64,000 nt of DNA from Celeribacter halophilus. Its GTDB lineage: Bacteria > Pseudomonadota > Alphaproteobacteria > Rhodobacterales > Rhodobacteraceae. A program made the translations under genes and the position numbers. The notes beneath the pieces are model-generated. The model saw only the letters and a program-made list of their open reading frames with translations, was not told the origin of the DNA and searched no databases. This document shows positions 10,180-19,282 of the stretch, piece by piece (positions within the stretch are counted from its first letter, which is position 1; each line of letters opens with the position of its first letter). The stretch is from positions 143,730 to 207,729 of the forward strand of contig NZ_FORY01000007.1 of NCBI RefSeq assembly GCF_900114135.1, read 5' to 3'.

Positions 10180-10827
10180 TCAAAACGGGCATTTCGCGGT
10201 GAAGGACATCCCCGCCCCGCCATCAGGGTGACGCAACCGCAGTTGCTCCGCGTGCAGCATAAGGCGCGGGGCAGCCAGCGCCTCGCCGGTCGCATAGAAC
10301 GGATCGCCCATGATCGGATGCCCAAGAGCCAACATGTGCACCCGCAACTGGTGCGAGCGACCGGTTTTCGGCATCAAGCGCACACGCGTCTGATCGTCCC
10401 GATACCGCACCACCCGCCAGTCGGTCACCGCCGCCTTGCCGGTTTCATGGCACACCATCTGCCTCGGACGGTTCGGCCAATCGACAATCAGGGGCAGGTC
10501 CACAGTGCCCGTCTTTTCCGCCATATGACCATGCACCCAAGCCACATAGGTCTTTTTCGTCTGACGCTTTTCGAATTGCAGCCCGATGTGCCGCTGCGCA
10601 TGTCGTGTCAGCGCGAACACCATAACGCCGGAAGTGTCACGATCCAGCCGGTGGATCAGCAGGGCCTCGGGAAACACCGCCTGAATGCGGGCCATCAGGC
10701 AATCGGCAAGATGTTCTCCCTTGCCCGGAACCGACAGCAAGCCGGACGGTTTGTTCACCACGAGGATTTCATGATCCATGTGGAGAATGTCCAAAGGCTC
10801 TTGCGGTGGATTATAATCATCTTTCAT
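10180..10827 (-). CDS. RluA-family pseudouridine synthase
   Basis: A 215-residue enzyme that isomerises uridine to pseudouridine in rRNA and/or tRNA. The catalytic Asp lies in 'HRLDRDTSGVMVFA' near residue 62. 'LVVNKPSGLLSVPG' near the N-terminus and 'KTGRSHQLRVHM' further on are the other family blocks. There is no N-terminal S4 domain, as in E. coli RluA itself. It starts 12 bp after the free-Met-sulfoxide reductase gene, so the two are probably co-transcribed. The target nucleotide is not predictable from the sequence alone. Confidence 0.9.
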   Translation of the reverse strand: MKDDYNPPQEPLDILHMDHEILVVNKPSGLLSVPGKGEHLADCLMARIQAVFPEALLIHRLDRDTSGVMVFALTRHAQRHIGLQFEKRQTKKTYVAWVHGHMAEKTGTVDLPLIVDWPNRPRQMVCHETGKAAVTDWRVVRYRDDQTRVRLMPKTGRSHQLRVHMLALGHPIMGDPFYATGEALAAPRLMLHAEQLRLRHPDGGAGMSFTAKCPF

Positions 10828-10839
10828 GTCAGGCGCGTA

Positions 10840-11301
10840 TCATGTCCGACGGACATTGGCAAAACTCCGGTCCAGTATGGCACCGAGATGCTCTGCATCC
10901 TCCTCCGTGAACGCGTTCAGGAAATCGCTATCAATATCGAAAACCCCCAAAAGCTCGCCCTTTGCATTTTGCACAGGCAACACCAGTTCGGACCGTGTCG
11001 AGGACGCACAGGCGATATGGCCGGAGAAAGCCTCGACATCTGGGACGAGTTGAACCTCCCGAGTGCGCGCGCAAGCACCACAAACACCTCGGGAAAACGG
11101 AATAACAAGGCACCCGTGCCCGCCCTGATAAGGGCCGATCTTCAACACATCCTTCTCGACCACCCGATAGAACCCCGTCCAGTGGAATCGTTCATCCGAC
11201 TGATGTACCTCACAGGCCAACGTCGCCATCAAAGCCACTTCATCCGTCTCTCCCGCACAAAGCGCATCAAGTCGGGCGGACAGGCCAGCATAGTCGGTCA
11301 T
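10840..11301 (-). CDS. msrC: free methionine-(R)-sulfoxide reductase (GAF domain)
   Basis: A 153-residue GAF-domain protein matching fRMsr enzymes, which reduce free Met-(R)-sulfoxide. The three functional cysteines of the family are present: in 'GGHGC', in 'GVCGAC' and in 'GHIACASSTRSELVLPV'. 'KIGPYQG' is also conserved. I start at the ATG 11301, preceded by GTGGAG; the longer in-frame start at 11400 would add a 33-residue tail not expected in this family. It is first in a two-gene operon with the pseudouridine synthase. The family call is strong; substrate follows the family. Confidence 0.87.
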   Translation of the reverse strand: MTDYAGLSARLDALCAGETDEVALMATLACEVHQSDERFHWTGFYRVVEKDVLKIGPYQGGHGCLVIPFSRGVCGACARTREVQLVPDVEAFSGHIACASSTRSELVLPVQNAKGELLGVFDIDSDFLNAFTEEDAEHLGAILDRSFANVRRT

Positions 11302-11445
11302 GATTTTCTCCACTTTCTTCGTCTCGCAAAGCTTTTGGTAAGGTTTTGTCTCTAGGATCAAGCCCAATATAGCCTTTGCCTTCGACTGGACTTCAAACAA
11401 AAGCCCGCCGAAAGCAAATCACTTTACGGCAATAGGGTATGGCAC

Positions 11446-11790
11446 ATGCAACTGACACATCAGGACTTTGATGGGCTGCGCGTTGTCCGCGTCGATGAAA
11501 CACGAATTGATGCAGCTTGCGCCATTCAGTTCAAGGATACGATGCGTGCGCTGAGCGACAGTGGGCCCGCGCGTATTATACTGGATATGGGTCGTGTCGA
11601 ATTTCTCGACAGTTCGGGTCTTGGCGCTGTTGTAGCGGCCCTCAAAGCGATCCGGCACGGGCAGAGTCTGGACCTTGCGGCGCTACACCCCACGGTGATG
11701 CGTGTCTTTCACCTGACCCGTATGGATACAGTTTTCACGATCCATCCGGACGTGACGACGGCCATCGAGGGAATCGCGAATGCATCCTGA
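11446..11790 (+). CDS. STAS-domain anti-sigma factor antagonist
   Basis: A 114-residue single STAS domain of the SpoIIAA/RsbV type. The phosphorylatable Ser block 'VEFLDSSGLGAVV' lies near residue 54. In such systems the unphosphorylated antagonist binds the anti-sigma kinase and releases the sigma factor. Its end overlaps the next gene, which encodes the matching kinase-like protein, by 11 bp. No sigma factor or PP2C phosphatase gene is adjacent here. Confidence 0.9.
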   Translation: MQLTHQDFDGLRVVRVDETRIDAACAIQFKDTMRALSDSGPARIILDMGRVEFLDSSGLGAVVAALKAIRHGQSLDLAALHPTVMRVFHLTRMDTVFTIHPDVTTAIEGIANAS

Positions 11791-12283
11791 GGGGAACCAC
11801 AGTTGCGAGACCTCACCAAAGGCCCGCAACATCCCGAAAGATCATGAGTTGAGGATCGTTTTACCGGCAAAAATGGCCGCCGTCCGGCGAGGACTGCAAA
11901 CGATCAAACGTAGCGAAAGACTTTCAGGACTGCCCTTTGACACGCTTTCCAACCTCGAAATCATTCTCGCGGAAGCGCTCAACAATGTCGTCAAACACGC
12001 CTATTCAGGACATCCGGAAGGGATCATCGAACTTCATCTGTCTCGCTCCGAACACGAGCTGCATTGCGTGATCTGCGACACAGGCCAGCAAATGCCCAAC
12101 GGCGCACTTCCGTCAGATCAACAAGCCGACCTGAGATGCACGATTGCGGATTTGCCAGAGGGAGGATTTGGCTGGGGCCTCATTCGCAAACTGGCGCATG
12201 AGGTGGGCTATATCCGTGAAAACGGCCAGAACAGGTTGAGTTTCAGCATGGAGGTCCGAACCAACTCACCGCCCGAAGCGTGA
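11780..12283 (+). CDS. RsbW/SpoIIAB-like anti-sigma regulatory kinase (HATPase)
   Basis: A 167-residue GHKL ATPase domain protein. The N-box is 'LAEALNNVVKHAY', the G1 box is 'ICDTGQQMP' and the G2 region is 'GGFGWGLIRKL'. There is no histidine phosphoacceptor domain, which fits a serine kinase/anti-sigma factor working with the preceding STAS protein. The first about 25 residues are not conserved-looking, so an internal start is possible. The target sigma factor or switch partner is not in the window. Confidence 0.88.
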   Translation: MHPEGNHSCETSPKARNIPKDHELRIVLPAKMAAVRRGLQTIKRSERLSGLPFDTLSNLEIILAEALNNVVKHAYSGHPEGIIELHLSRSEHELHCVICDTGQQMPNGALPSDQQADLRCTIADLPEGGFGWGLIRKLAHEVGYIRENGQNRLSFSMEVRTNSPPEA

Positions 12284-12314
12284 CCCAAGCCCGTCCCACG
12301 CGAGTGCAAACCTG

Positions 12315-12638
12315 TCAATTCAGCTGGAAATGCAGGGGATAGGCCCCGTCACAGAACGGACCGAACAAATCCGGAAGGTCGGGATGTTCGACAGGTTCGC
12401 CCGAATAATCGGCCACGAGGTTCTGTTCGGAAACATAAGCGACATAATAGCTTTGGTCATTTTCCGCGAGCAGATGATAAAACGGCTGATCCTTGTCCGG
12501 ACGAACGTCTTCGGGAATGGCGGCATACCACTCGTCCGTGTTGGAAAACATTGCGTCCACATCGAACACCACACCGCGAAAACTATGTTTGCGGTGGCGC
12601 ACAATCTGGCCCAGATGATATTTCGCCCGAGTTTTCAT
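12315..12638 (-). CDS. hspQ: heat shock protein HspQ (YccV-like)
   Basis: A 107-residue protein of the HspQ family, with 'YHLGQIVRHRKHSFRGVVFDVD', written here as 'GQIVRHRKHSFRGVVFDVD', and 'QPFYHLLAENDQSYYVAYVSEQNL' (key run 'QPFYHLLAENDQ'). In enterobacteria HspQ modulates Lon specificity and binds hemimethylated DNA; the role here is inferred from family. I start at the second of two Met codons (12638). It is convergent with the anti-sigma gene and divergent from the AEC transporter. Confidence 0.9.
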   Translation of the reverse strand: MKTRAKYHLGQIVRHRKHSFRGVVFDVDAMFSNTDEWYAAIPEDVRPDKDQPFYHLLAENDQSYYVAYVSEQNLVADYSGEPVEHPDLPDLFGPFCDGAYPLHFQLN

Positions 12639-12726
12639 CATAACATTGCAACCCCTATAGTTGGTTAGTAGACCCTAAAAACAACGGCTGTCCACGGGGG
12701 AAGGCCAAAGAATTGGGAAACAGTCT

Positions 12727-13608
12727 GTGAACCTTGTCGTGACAGTGCTTGAAATCGTGACCCCGGTGTTCCTTCTGGCGCTGGTCGGGTTCACTTGGGT
12801 GAAGACCGGTCACGAGTATCGGTTGGAGTTCGTCACCAAGCTCACCATGACGCTGTCCGTCCCCGCGCTTATTTTTACCGCGCTCGTCAATGCCGACATC
12901 GAACCCGCTGCGCTCAAGGCTCTCTCCATTGCCTCCGTGGTCGCATATGGAGGAGTGACGATTGCCGCCTGGCTCGCGATCAAACTGCTGCGCCTCGACG
13001 CACGCACCTACCTTGCCCCGTTAATTTTCGGCAACACGGGCAACCTCGGTCTGCCGCTTGCGCTATTTGCCTTTGGCGAAGCGGGGTTGAGCTATGCCGT
13101 CGTGGTCTTTGCGGTCATGGCGCTTTGGTCCTTCACCTTCGGGGTCTATGTCACGGCAGGCGGCGGCTCCCTCGGCAAGGCCTTCAAAGAGCCACTGGTC
13201 TGGGCAACCGCACTGGGTGCGCTGTTTCTGTGGCAAGGCTGGACCCTGCCCCGTTTTGCCATAAACACGCTCGAACTTTTGGGCCAGATCGCGATCCCGC
13301 TCATGCTGATCACGCTGGGGGTCGCGGTGGCGCGTCTGCATCCGCACGGGCTTGGCCGCGCCGCCATCATCTCTCTGGGCAAAGCCATCCTTTGTGCCGG
13401 TATCGCCGCGCTGGCCGGCCTGTTCTTCGGCCTCGCCCCTGTGCCTCTGGCCGTGCTCGTCGTGCAGATAGCAACACCCGTTGCCGTGACCTCCTACATG
13501 CTGGCTGAGAAATACGGTGCCAATTCAGACGAGGTCGCAGCCCTCGTCGTCTCCTCGACATTGCTCTCCGTTCTCTACCTGCCCCTCCTGCTCGCCCTCC
13601 TGATCTGA
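12727..13608 (+). CDS. AEC-family transporter (auxin efflux carrier-like permease)
   Basis: A 293-residue membrane protein with about ten hydrophobic helices. Its family hallmark is the 'LIFGNTGNLGLPLALFAFGEAG' region (helix 4) and the matching 'VVQIATPVAVTSYMLAEKYG' (helix 9). AEC proteins export or import small organic anions; the substrate is unknown. The start is a GTG at 12727. The length is slightly short but all helices appear present. Confidence 0.85.
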   Translation: MNLVVTVLEIVTPVFLLALVGFTWVKTGHEYRLEFVTKLTMTLSVPALIFTALVNADIEPAALKALSIASVVAYGGVTIAAWLAIKLLRLDARTYLAPLIFGNTGNLGLPLALFAFGEAGLSYAVVVFAVMALWSFTFGVYVTAGGGSLGKAFKEPLVWATALGALFLWQGWTLPRFAINTLELLGQIAIPLMLITLGVAVARLHPHGLGRAAIISLGKAILCAGIAALAGLFFGLAPVPLAVLVVQIATPVAVTSYMLAEKYGANSDEVAALVVSSTLLSVLYLPLLLALLI

Positions 13609-13694
13609 ACAGTGGGAAATTGTTCACAGTAATGCCATTTCACAGACTGGCAGAATCCTCTATGATCTCCGGAAATAACAAGCGAGAGGCCGGT

Positions 13695-14276
13695 ATGAGC
13701 AGACGTCTTCGCGCATTGGCTTTATGTCTACTGGTTGCCGCCTGCGGTGGAAATTACTCCGCACCGCGCAATCTGGATAACGCCTGCGCCATTGTATCCG
13801 AACGCCCGAGATACCATCGGGCCATGAAGAAAACGGAGCGCAAATGGGGCGTTCCGATCTATGTGCAAATGGCCACATTCTATCAGGAAAGCAAATTCAT
13901 CGGCGACGCACGCACGCCATACCGTTTCGTGCTTGGCGTGATTCCGATGGGCCGCCAAAGTTCGGCCTATGGTTATGCACAGGCGCTGGATGCAACCTGG
14001 GACGAATATCGCCGCGAGGAAGGTGGCTGGGGCGCGAAACGCGACCGGATCGAAGACGCCACCGATTTCATGGGTTGGTATATGAACCAGACCTACGAAG
14101 ACCTCGGCGTCTCCAAAGCCGATGCCCGTGCACAATACCTCGCCTATCATGAGGGACGGACGGGCTACGCACGGGGCAGCTATCGCTCCAAACCATGGTT
14201 GATGCGCGTTGCCTCCGAAGTAGCTGCGCGTTCTGACACTTACCGCAGCCAGTTGCTGGCCTGCGGCAAGCTCTAA
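13695..14276 (+). CDS. lipoprotein with lytic-transglycosylase-like (SLT) fold
   Basis: A 193-residue protein with a clear lipoprotein signal: 'ALCLLVAAC' ends in the lipobox Cys near residue 17. Then comes an SLT-like domain: the presumed catalytic Glu is in 'MATFYQESKF', followed by 'SSAYGYAQALDATWDEY' and 'AQYLAYHEGRTGY'. It may cleave or only bind peptidoglycan. I start at the ATG 13695 because it begins the signal peptide and has GAGAGG upstream; the longer frame (13620) would bury the signal. It is convergent with lolA. Confidence 0.85.
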   Translation: MSRRLRALALCLLVAACGGNYSAPRNLDNACAIVSERPRYHRAMKKTERKWGVPIYVQMATFYQESKFIGDARTPYRFVLGVIPMGRQSSAYGYAQALDATWDEYRREEGGWGAKRDRIEDATDFMGWYMNQTYEDLGVSKADARAQYLAYHEGRTGYARGSYRSKPWLMRVASEVAARSDTYRSQLLACGKL

Positions 14277-14288
14277 ACATTACAGAAC

Positions 14289-14903
14289 TCAGTCAATCGG
14301 CGTTCCGCGCCGGTTGGCTTCGGCACGGATATTGAACGTGCGATCAGACACAGAGCCGCCAAGCGACATTTTCGTAAGCTGCACAGTTGTCGAGCCGCCT
14401 CCCTGATCATGAATGACCCACGCCTTGAGCACAGGGGTCGCACTAAAGATCAGGTCGATATAGCCATAATCCGGATGATCCGGATCTTGCGCGCGCACAA
14501 TGGTATCCCCGTTTTGCTCGCGATGGGACACAACCATTTTCGCGGCATTCAGATCGACATTGCGTTTCAGGATCACGGAAAGCGGGGTCTGGGAGAGCGG
14601 GAACCGCTGCGGCGGCTCGTTCGAGCCGGGATCGAATACGGCCACCTGACCGCCGGACACCAGCACCAGAGCATCATTGCCCCCGCCGTAATCAAGCCGC
14701 ATCCGCCCCGGACGCTTGATCGTCACCTCACCCGAGGATTTCGACCCGTCGTCATTGGTCTGCACAAAATCGGCCTGAACCGTGCCAAGACTGTTCAGAT
14801 AGGTCGAGAGCGTGGACAGGGACAGCTTTTCCGCGGCTGCGGGAGCAACAGAAGACAAAGCAATCAGGGCGGCGGGCGCAAGAGCGGTCAGAAATCTTTT
14901 CAT
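14289..14903 (-). CDS. lolA: outer-membrane lipoprotein carrier protein LolA
   Basis: A 204-residue periplasmic chaperone that carries lipoproteins from LolCDE to the outer membrane. It has a Sec signal peptide with probable cleavage after 'APAAA' (about residue 24), then the LolA pattern 'QADFVQTNDDGSKSSGEVTI', 'RPGRMRLDYGG' and 'TPLSVILKRNVDL'. No LolB gene is nearby, as is usual in alphaproteobacteria. It lies 75 bp after ftsK on the same strand and is probably read from the same transcript. Confidence 0.93.
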   Translation of the reverse strand: MKRFLTALAPAALIALSSVAPAAAEKLSLSTLSTYLNSLGTVQADFVQTNDDGSKSSGEVTIKRPGRMRLDYGGGNDALVLVSGGQVAVFDPGSNEPPQRFPLSQTPLSVILKRNVDLNAAKMVVSHREQNGDTIVRAQDPDHPDYGYIDLIFSATPVLKAWVIHDQGGGSTTVQLTKMSLGGSVSDRTFNIRAEANRRGTPID

Positions 14904-14978
14904 ACCGTAGATATACGCCAGATTTGCCGCCCTTCCACATCTCTTCTGCTCACAAGAGGGCGAAAACTGCGTGAACTC

Positions 14979-17957
14979 CTATTGCTCCGGCACCAGAATT
15001 TCGCGTTTGCCCACATGGTTGGCCGAGGACACGACGCCTTCATCCTCCATCTGCTCGACCAGACGTGCGGCCTTGTTGTAACCGATCGCCAGTTTGCGCT
15101 GGATGTAGGAGGTGGAGCATTTGCGGTCCTTGATCACGATGGCCACAGCCTGATCGTAGAGCGCATCCTCGCCGCCTGTGTTGCCACCGGTATTGAGGCC
15201 CAGAACCGCGTCGATACTGGCCGCTTTTTCGTCCTCCGGCCCCTCGACCACGCCGCCGACATAATCGGGCGGACCGTAAGCCTTGAGATAGGAGACCACC
15301 TTTTCAACTTCTTCATCCGAGACAAACGGCGCGTGGCAGCGCTGGATACGTCCGCCGCCAGCCATGTAGAGCATGTCACCCATGCCCAGAAGCTGCTCCG
15401 CCCCCTGCTCGCCCAGAATGGTGCGGCTGTCGATTTTGGAGGTCACCTGGAAGGAAATCCGCGTCGGGAAGTTGGCTTTGATCGTCCCGGTGATGACATC
15501 GACCGAAGGCCGCTGTGTTGCCATGATGAGGTGGATCCCCGAGGCCCGCGCCATCTGCGCCAGACGCTGGATGCAGGCCTCGATTTCCTTTCCGGCCACC
15601 ATCATGAGGTCGGCCATCTCGTCCACGATCACGACGATATAAGGTAGGGTTTCCGGCTGGAATTCCTCGGTCTCGAAAATCGGATCACCGGTCTCGTCGT
15701 CAAACCCCGTCTGCACGGTGCGCGAGAACAGCTCGCCTTTGGACAGCGCCTCTTTCACGCGACCATTATAGCCGTCGATGTTACGCACGCCCATTTTGGA
15801 CATTTTACGATAGCGGTCTTCCATCTCCGCCACGACCCATTTGAGCGCCACAACCGCTTTTTTCGGGTCGGTCACAACCGGCGACAGGAGATGCGGGATG
15901 CCGTCATAAACGGAAAGCTCCAACATCTTCGGGTCGATCATGATCAGGCGACACTCATCCGGCGTCAGACGATAAAGCAAAGACAGGATCATCGTGTTGA
16001 TCGCCACGGACTTACCGGAACCGGTGGTCCCTGCGATCAGGAGGTGGGGCATTTTCGCGAGGTTGGTGACAACCGGATCGCCGCCAATGTCTTTCCCGAG
16101 CGCCAGCGGCAAGGACAGTTTGCCATCGCCATAGTCGCGGGTCGACAGAATTTCGCGGAAGGATACCATTTCACGATGATCGTTCGGCAATTCAATCCCG
16201 ATCACCGAACGTCCCGGCACGGTAGAAACCCGCGCGGACAGGGCCGACATGGAACGCGCAATGTCATCGGCCAGACCGATCACCCGCGAGGCTTTGAGAC
16301 CCGGTGCAGGTTCCAGTTCATACATGGTCACAACAGGGCCGGGGCGCACGGAGACAATCTCGCCCTTGACGCCATAGTCATCCAGCACGCTTTCGAGCAT
16401 CCGCGCGTTTTCTTCCAGCGCCTCGTCAGACAGGGTGTGACGCGGAATATTGACCGGATTTTCCAGCAAGGACAGCGGCGGCGTCTCGTATTCAGCCTCT
16501 TTCGGGTCGAATTTCAACGTCGGCTGCGCTTCGGCCTGCGCCTGTTTGCTCGGGGCAACCGGTTTGCGCACAGGGTGCTGGACAACGCGTTTCGGCTCCG
16601 GCACGACGGGCGCAGCAGGCTCGTAGCGTACAGGCTCCGGAGCCACATATTCCGGTGTCTCCAGCGCCTCTTCGTCAACAGGCACCTCATGGAAGGACAT
16701 GGCATCGTATTCGACGGGGCCCTGTTCATAACCGAATGTCTGCGGCTCATACCCTTCCGAGGCAGACGCGGCCTGCATCTCTGCCTCAGGCGCAGGTGCA
16801 GCGGCAGAGGCGGTGGGCTGATCGGCACTCACGGACGGATCAAAGACAATCGGCGCTGGCCCCTTGCGATATTTGGCAGCGGCTTTTTGCGCTGCGGTCA
16901 GAGGAGGCTCGACGCGCGAATTGCCCACAACCGCCCCACGCGGCACAGCACGCGCCCGTGCGCTGATGGCCGAGGAAATTTTCGAGCGGATGCGATCATC
17001 CTGTCCGGGTTCTGTTTTCACATCCGGCGCCAAATCAGGCTCGATCAATTCGGGTTCCAGATCCTCGGACGCATTGCGTTTCAAAAGGCTCGGAACTTTG
17101 GCAAGGATCGACGGTTTCGGTTCAGGTTGCACCGGATCGCTCTCGACAAGCGGCTGTTCCGCGCGAATGACACGATGAGTGGCACGCGGCTCCGGTTGCG
17201 CCATTTGCGCCTCGAAAGCGGCCTGTTGCTCGGCAAGCATCTGACGTTCTGTACGCCGCTCCTCACGGCGAGCCGCAGCACTACGCGCGACCTGTTGACC
17301 CACGGAGACAGATGTGCGCGCGCCCCGTCCAAGCAGGTGCAGGACCAGCGCGTAGAGAGACACCATTCCAACAAGCAGGAACTGCCCCGCCAGACGCAAT
17401 TCCACCATCGTGACACCTAGCGCAAAGAGGCCCAGCGCCACGGTTCCAAAAAAGGCAAGAAACGCGAGAGCTTTCAGGCTGAACGCAGCGCCGAAGGGCA
17501 AAATCTGGATGAGCGCCGCGAGCACCGTGTCGCCAAACAACCCGCCGAAGCTCTGAGGTGCGGTCGAAGCATGAGTAGAGGCGTAAATCGCAGCCACGGC
17601 GATGGCGATGGGCACGAACACGGCGCGCGACAGAGCACGTTCCTCACCGCGATGCAGCACGAAGCGCAGCCCCCAAGCCACAAAGCCCAGCACAAATCCC
17701 CAAGAGGCCACACCGACAATAATCATCAGCGGCGAAGCGACAGAAGCCCCCAAGCGTCCCAGAATATTGTGCACCGGCGCTTCGGTGGCAGACAGCCAGC
17801 TCGGATCCTCGGGCACATACGAGCCCAGCATCAGCGCAATCAGAAACCCCAGCCCCAAAAGCCCAAGGCCGATAAGCTCTTTGCCGCGTCGCTCCAAAAG
17901 CGCCTGCGTGTTTCTGTCGAAAAGCGGATCGCGACCACGCGCCTGATAGGATGCCAT
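14979..17957 (-). CDS. ftsK: DNA translocase FtsK
   Basis: A 992-residue divisome protein that pumps chromosome ends across the septum. About four N-terminal membrane helices occupy residues 30-210, followed by a long Pro/Ala/Glu-rich linker (about 220-500). The motor has Walker A '[15 protein letters not shown]' and Walker B '[14 protein letters not shown]'. The C-terminal gamma winged helix ('[20 protein letters not shown]') reads polarity sequences and activates XerD. All parts are present and length is normal. Gene order amidase-aminotransferase-ftsK-lolA is on one strand with small gaps. Confidence 0.97.
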   Translation of the reverse strand: MASYQARGRDPLFDRNTQALLERRGKELIGLGLLGLGFLIALMLGSYVPEDPSWLSATEAPVHNILGRLGASVASPLMIIVGVASWGFVLGFVAWGLRFVLHRGEERALSRAVFVPIAIAVAAIYASTHASTAPQSFGGLFGDTVLAALIQILPFGAAFSLKALAFLAFFGTVALGLFALGVTMVELRLAGQFLLVGMVSLYALVLHLLGRGARTSVSVGQQVARSAAARREERRTERQMLAEQQAAFEAQMAQPEPRATHRVIRAEQPLVESDPVQPEPKPSILAKVPSLLKRNASEDLEPELIEPDLAPDVKTEPGQDDRIRSKISSAISARARAVPRGAVVGNSRVEPPLTAAQKAAAKYRKGPAPIVFDPSVSADQPTASAAAPAPEAEMQAASASEGYEPQTFGYEQGPVEYDAMSFHEVPVDEEALETPEYVAPEPVRYEPAAPVVPEPKRVVQHPVRKPVAPSKQAQAEAQPTLKFDPKEAEYETPPLSLLENPVNIPRHTLSDEALEENARMLESVLDDYGVKGEIVSVRPGPVVTMYELEPAPGLKASRVIGLADDIARSMSALSARVSTVPGRSVIGIELPNDHREMVSFREILSTRDYGDGKLSLPLALGKDIGGDPVVTNLAKMPHLLIAGTTGSGKSVAINTMILSLLYRLTPDECRLIMIDPKMLELSVYDGIPHLLSPVVTDPKKAVVALKWVVAEMEDRYRKMSKMGVRNIDGYNGRVKEALSKGELFSRTVQTGFDDETGDPIFETEEFQPETLPYIVVIVDEMADLMMVAGKEIEACIQRLAQMARASGIHLIMATQRPSVDVITGTIKANFPTRISFQVTSKIDSRTILGEQGAEQLLGMGDMLYMAGGGRIQRCHAPFVSDEEVEKVVSYLKAYGPPDYVGGVVEGPEDEKAASIDAVLGLNTGGNTGGEDALYDQAVAIVIKDRKCSTSYIQRKLAIGYNKAARLVEQMEDEGVVSSANHVGKREILVPEQ

Positions 17958-17971
17958 GACTGCCTCTTACC

Positions 17972-19153
17972 TTAACCGTACAAACAGTCGCGAAGCCGGA
18001 TAAGCCCGCGCTGTGTTTCTTCTTTTGGGGCCACAAGAGCGACCCGGATGTAATGCTTGCCGGGGTTGTCCCCGTTCACGTCCCGCGACAGATACGCGCC
18101 GGGCAACACCCGAACGCCGGTTTCTGTCCAGAGCTTCATTGCCGCTTCTTCGCCGTCATTGACGGGCAGCCAGAGGAAGAATCCGGCCTGTGGCGCCTCG
18201 GCGCCCTGAATGCCGGAGAACACCTCGTCTGCCATATCGAATTTCTCGGCATAGAGTTTGCGCGAGGCGATAACGTGATCCTCATCGGCCCAAACCCGCG
18301 CCGACACGGCCTGAATCGGTGCAGGAAGCGGTGCACCGGAATAGGCGCGCAAGCGGCGGATATGACTGATGTTTTCAGGGCCGGACGCCACGAAGCCGGA
18401 GCGCAGCCCCGGCAGGTTGGAGCGTTTCGACAGGGAATGGAAAATCACCACACGTTCAGGATCAGCCCCCATGTCGCGCGCAACTTCCAATGCGCTCACA
18501 GGTGCCTCGTCGCGATAGATTTCCGAATAACATTCATCCGAAAAGACTTTGAAATCATACTTCTCGGCCAGCGCAATCAGATCGCGCAGGTAGGCACGCG
18601 ACGCAATGGCCCCCTGCGGATTGGAGGGCGAACAGATATAGGCGATACTCGTGCGCTCAAGAGTTTCGGCAGGCAAACCGGCATAATCCGGCAGGAAACC
18701 GGTTTCCCGCATGGCGGGCACAAAAACCGGCTCGGCCCCGACTGTCACGGCTGCGACCGCGTAAACCTGATAAAACGGGTTGGGCGTCAGGACGACGGGC
18801 TGTTTGCCGTTCTTGTGTTCAGGGCACAGCGCAATACAGGCGTTCATCAGCCCCTCGCGCGTGCCGTTCAACGCCATAATGTCAGTCGCGGGCGACACCA
18901 TGACGCCAAAGCGCCGGTCAAGCCAGCCCGCAATCGCAGACAAAAGGTCATCCGTGCCGTTGTTGTTCGGGTATTTTGCAAAGCCGGAGAGATTCTCCGC
19001 CAGCACATCCCCCACGAAAGGCGGCATCGCATGACGCGGCTCGCCAATGGTCATATGCGTCACTTCACCACCCGGAGCATGCGCGTCGAGAAGACTCCGC
19101 AAACGCGGAAACGCATATTCCGGCAGGTTGGAAAACCGCTCAGGAAACGTCAT
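17972..19153 (-). CDS. class I/II PLP aminotransferase (DapC-like)
   Basis: A 393-residue fold-type I aminotransferase. The PLP lysine is in 'FHSLSKRSNLPGLRSGF' (about residue 236), with 'YICSPSNPQGAIAS' and 'FKVFSDECYSEIY' as the Asn and Asp/Tyr cofactor contacts. The start 'MTFPERFSNLPEYAFPRLR' and overall pattern match succinyldiaminopimelate transaminases (DapC) of the lysine/peptidoglycan pathway, but a broader amino-acid substrate range is possible. It lies 14 bp before ftsK in the same direction. Confidence 0.85.
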   Translation of the reverse strand: MTFPERFSNLPEYAFPRLRSLLDAHAPGGEVTHMTIGEPRHAMPPFVGDVLAENLSGFAKYPNNNGTDDLLSAIAGWLDRRFGVMVSPATDIMALNGTREGLMNACIALCPEHKNGKQPVVLTPNPFYQVYAVAAVTVGAEPVFVPAMRETGFLPDYAGLPAETLERTSIAYICSPSNPQGAIASRAYLRDLIALAEKYDFKVFSDECYSEIYRDEAPVSALEVARDMGADPERVVIFHSLSKRSNLPGLRSGFVASGPENISHIRRLRAYSGAPLPAPIQAVSARVWADEDHVIASRKLYAEKFDMADEVFSGIQGAEAPQAGFFLWLPVNDGEEAAMKLWTETGVRVLPGAYLSRDVNGDNPGKHYIRVALVAPKEETQRGLIRLRDCLYG

Positions 19154-19282
19154 GAAACTGCTACTGCCTCTGTTTTTCCGGATCTTTTTGCCCGGGTGTT
19201 TGAGGCCAAGATAACGAGAGCGCAGCCTTTGGTCCAGAGAAAGACGTCCTTGACAGGCGTCCCCGTGGAAAAGCTGTGACTT

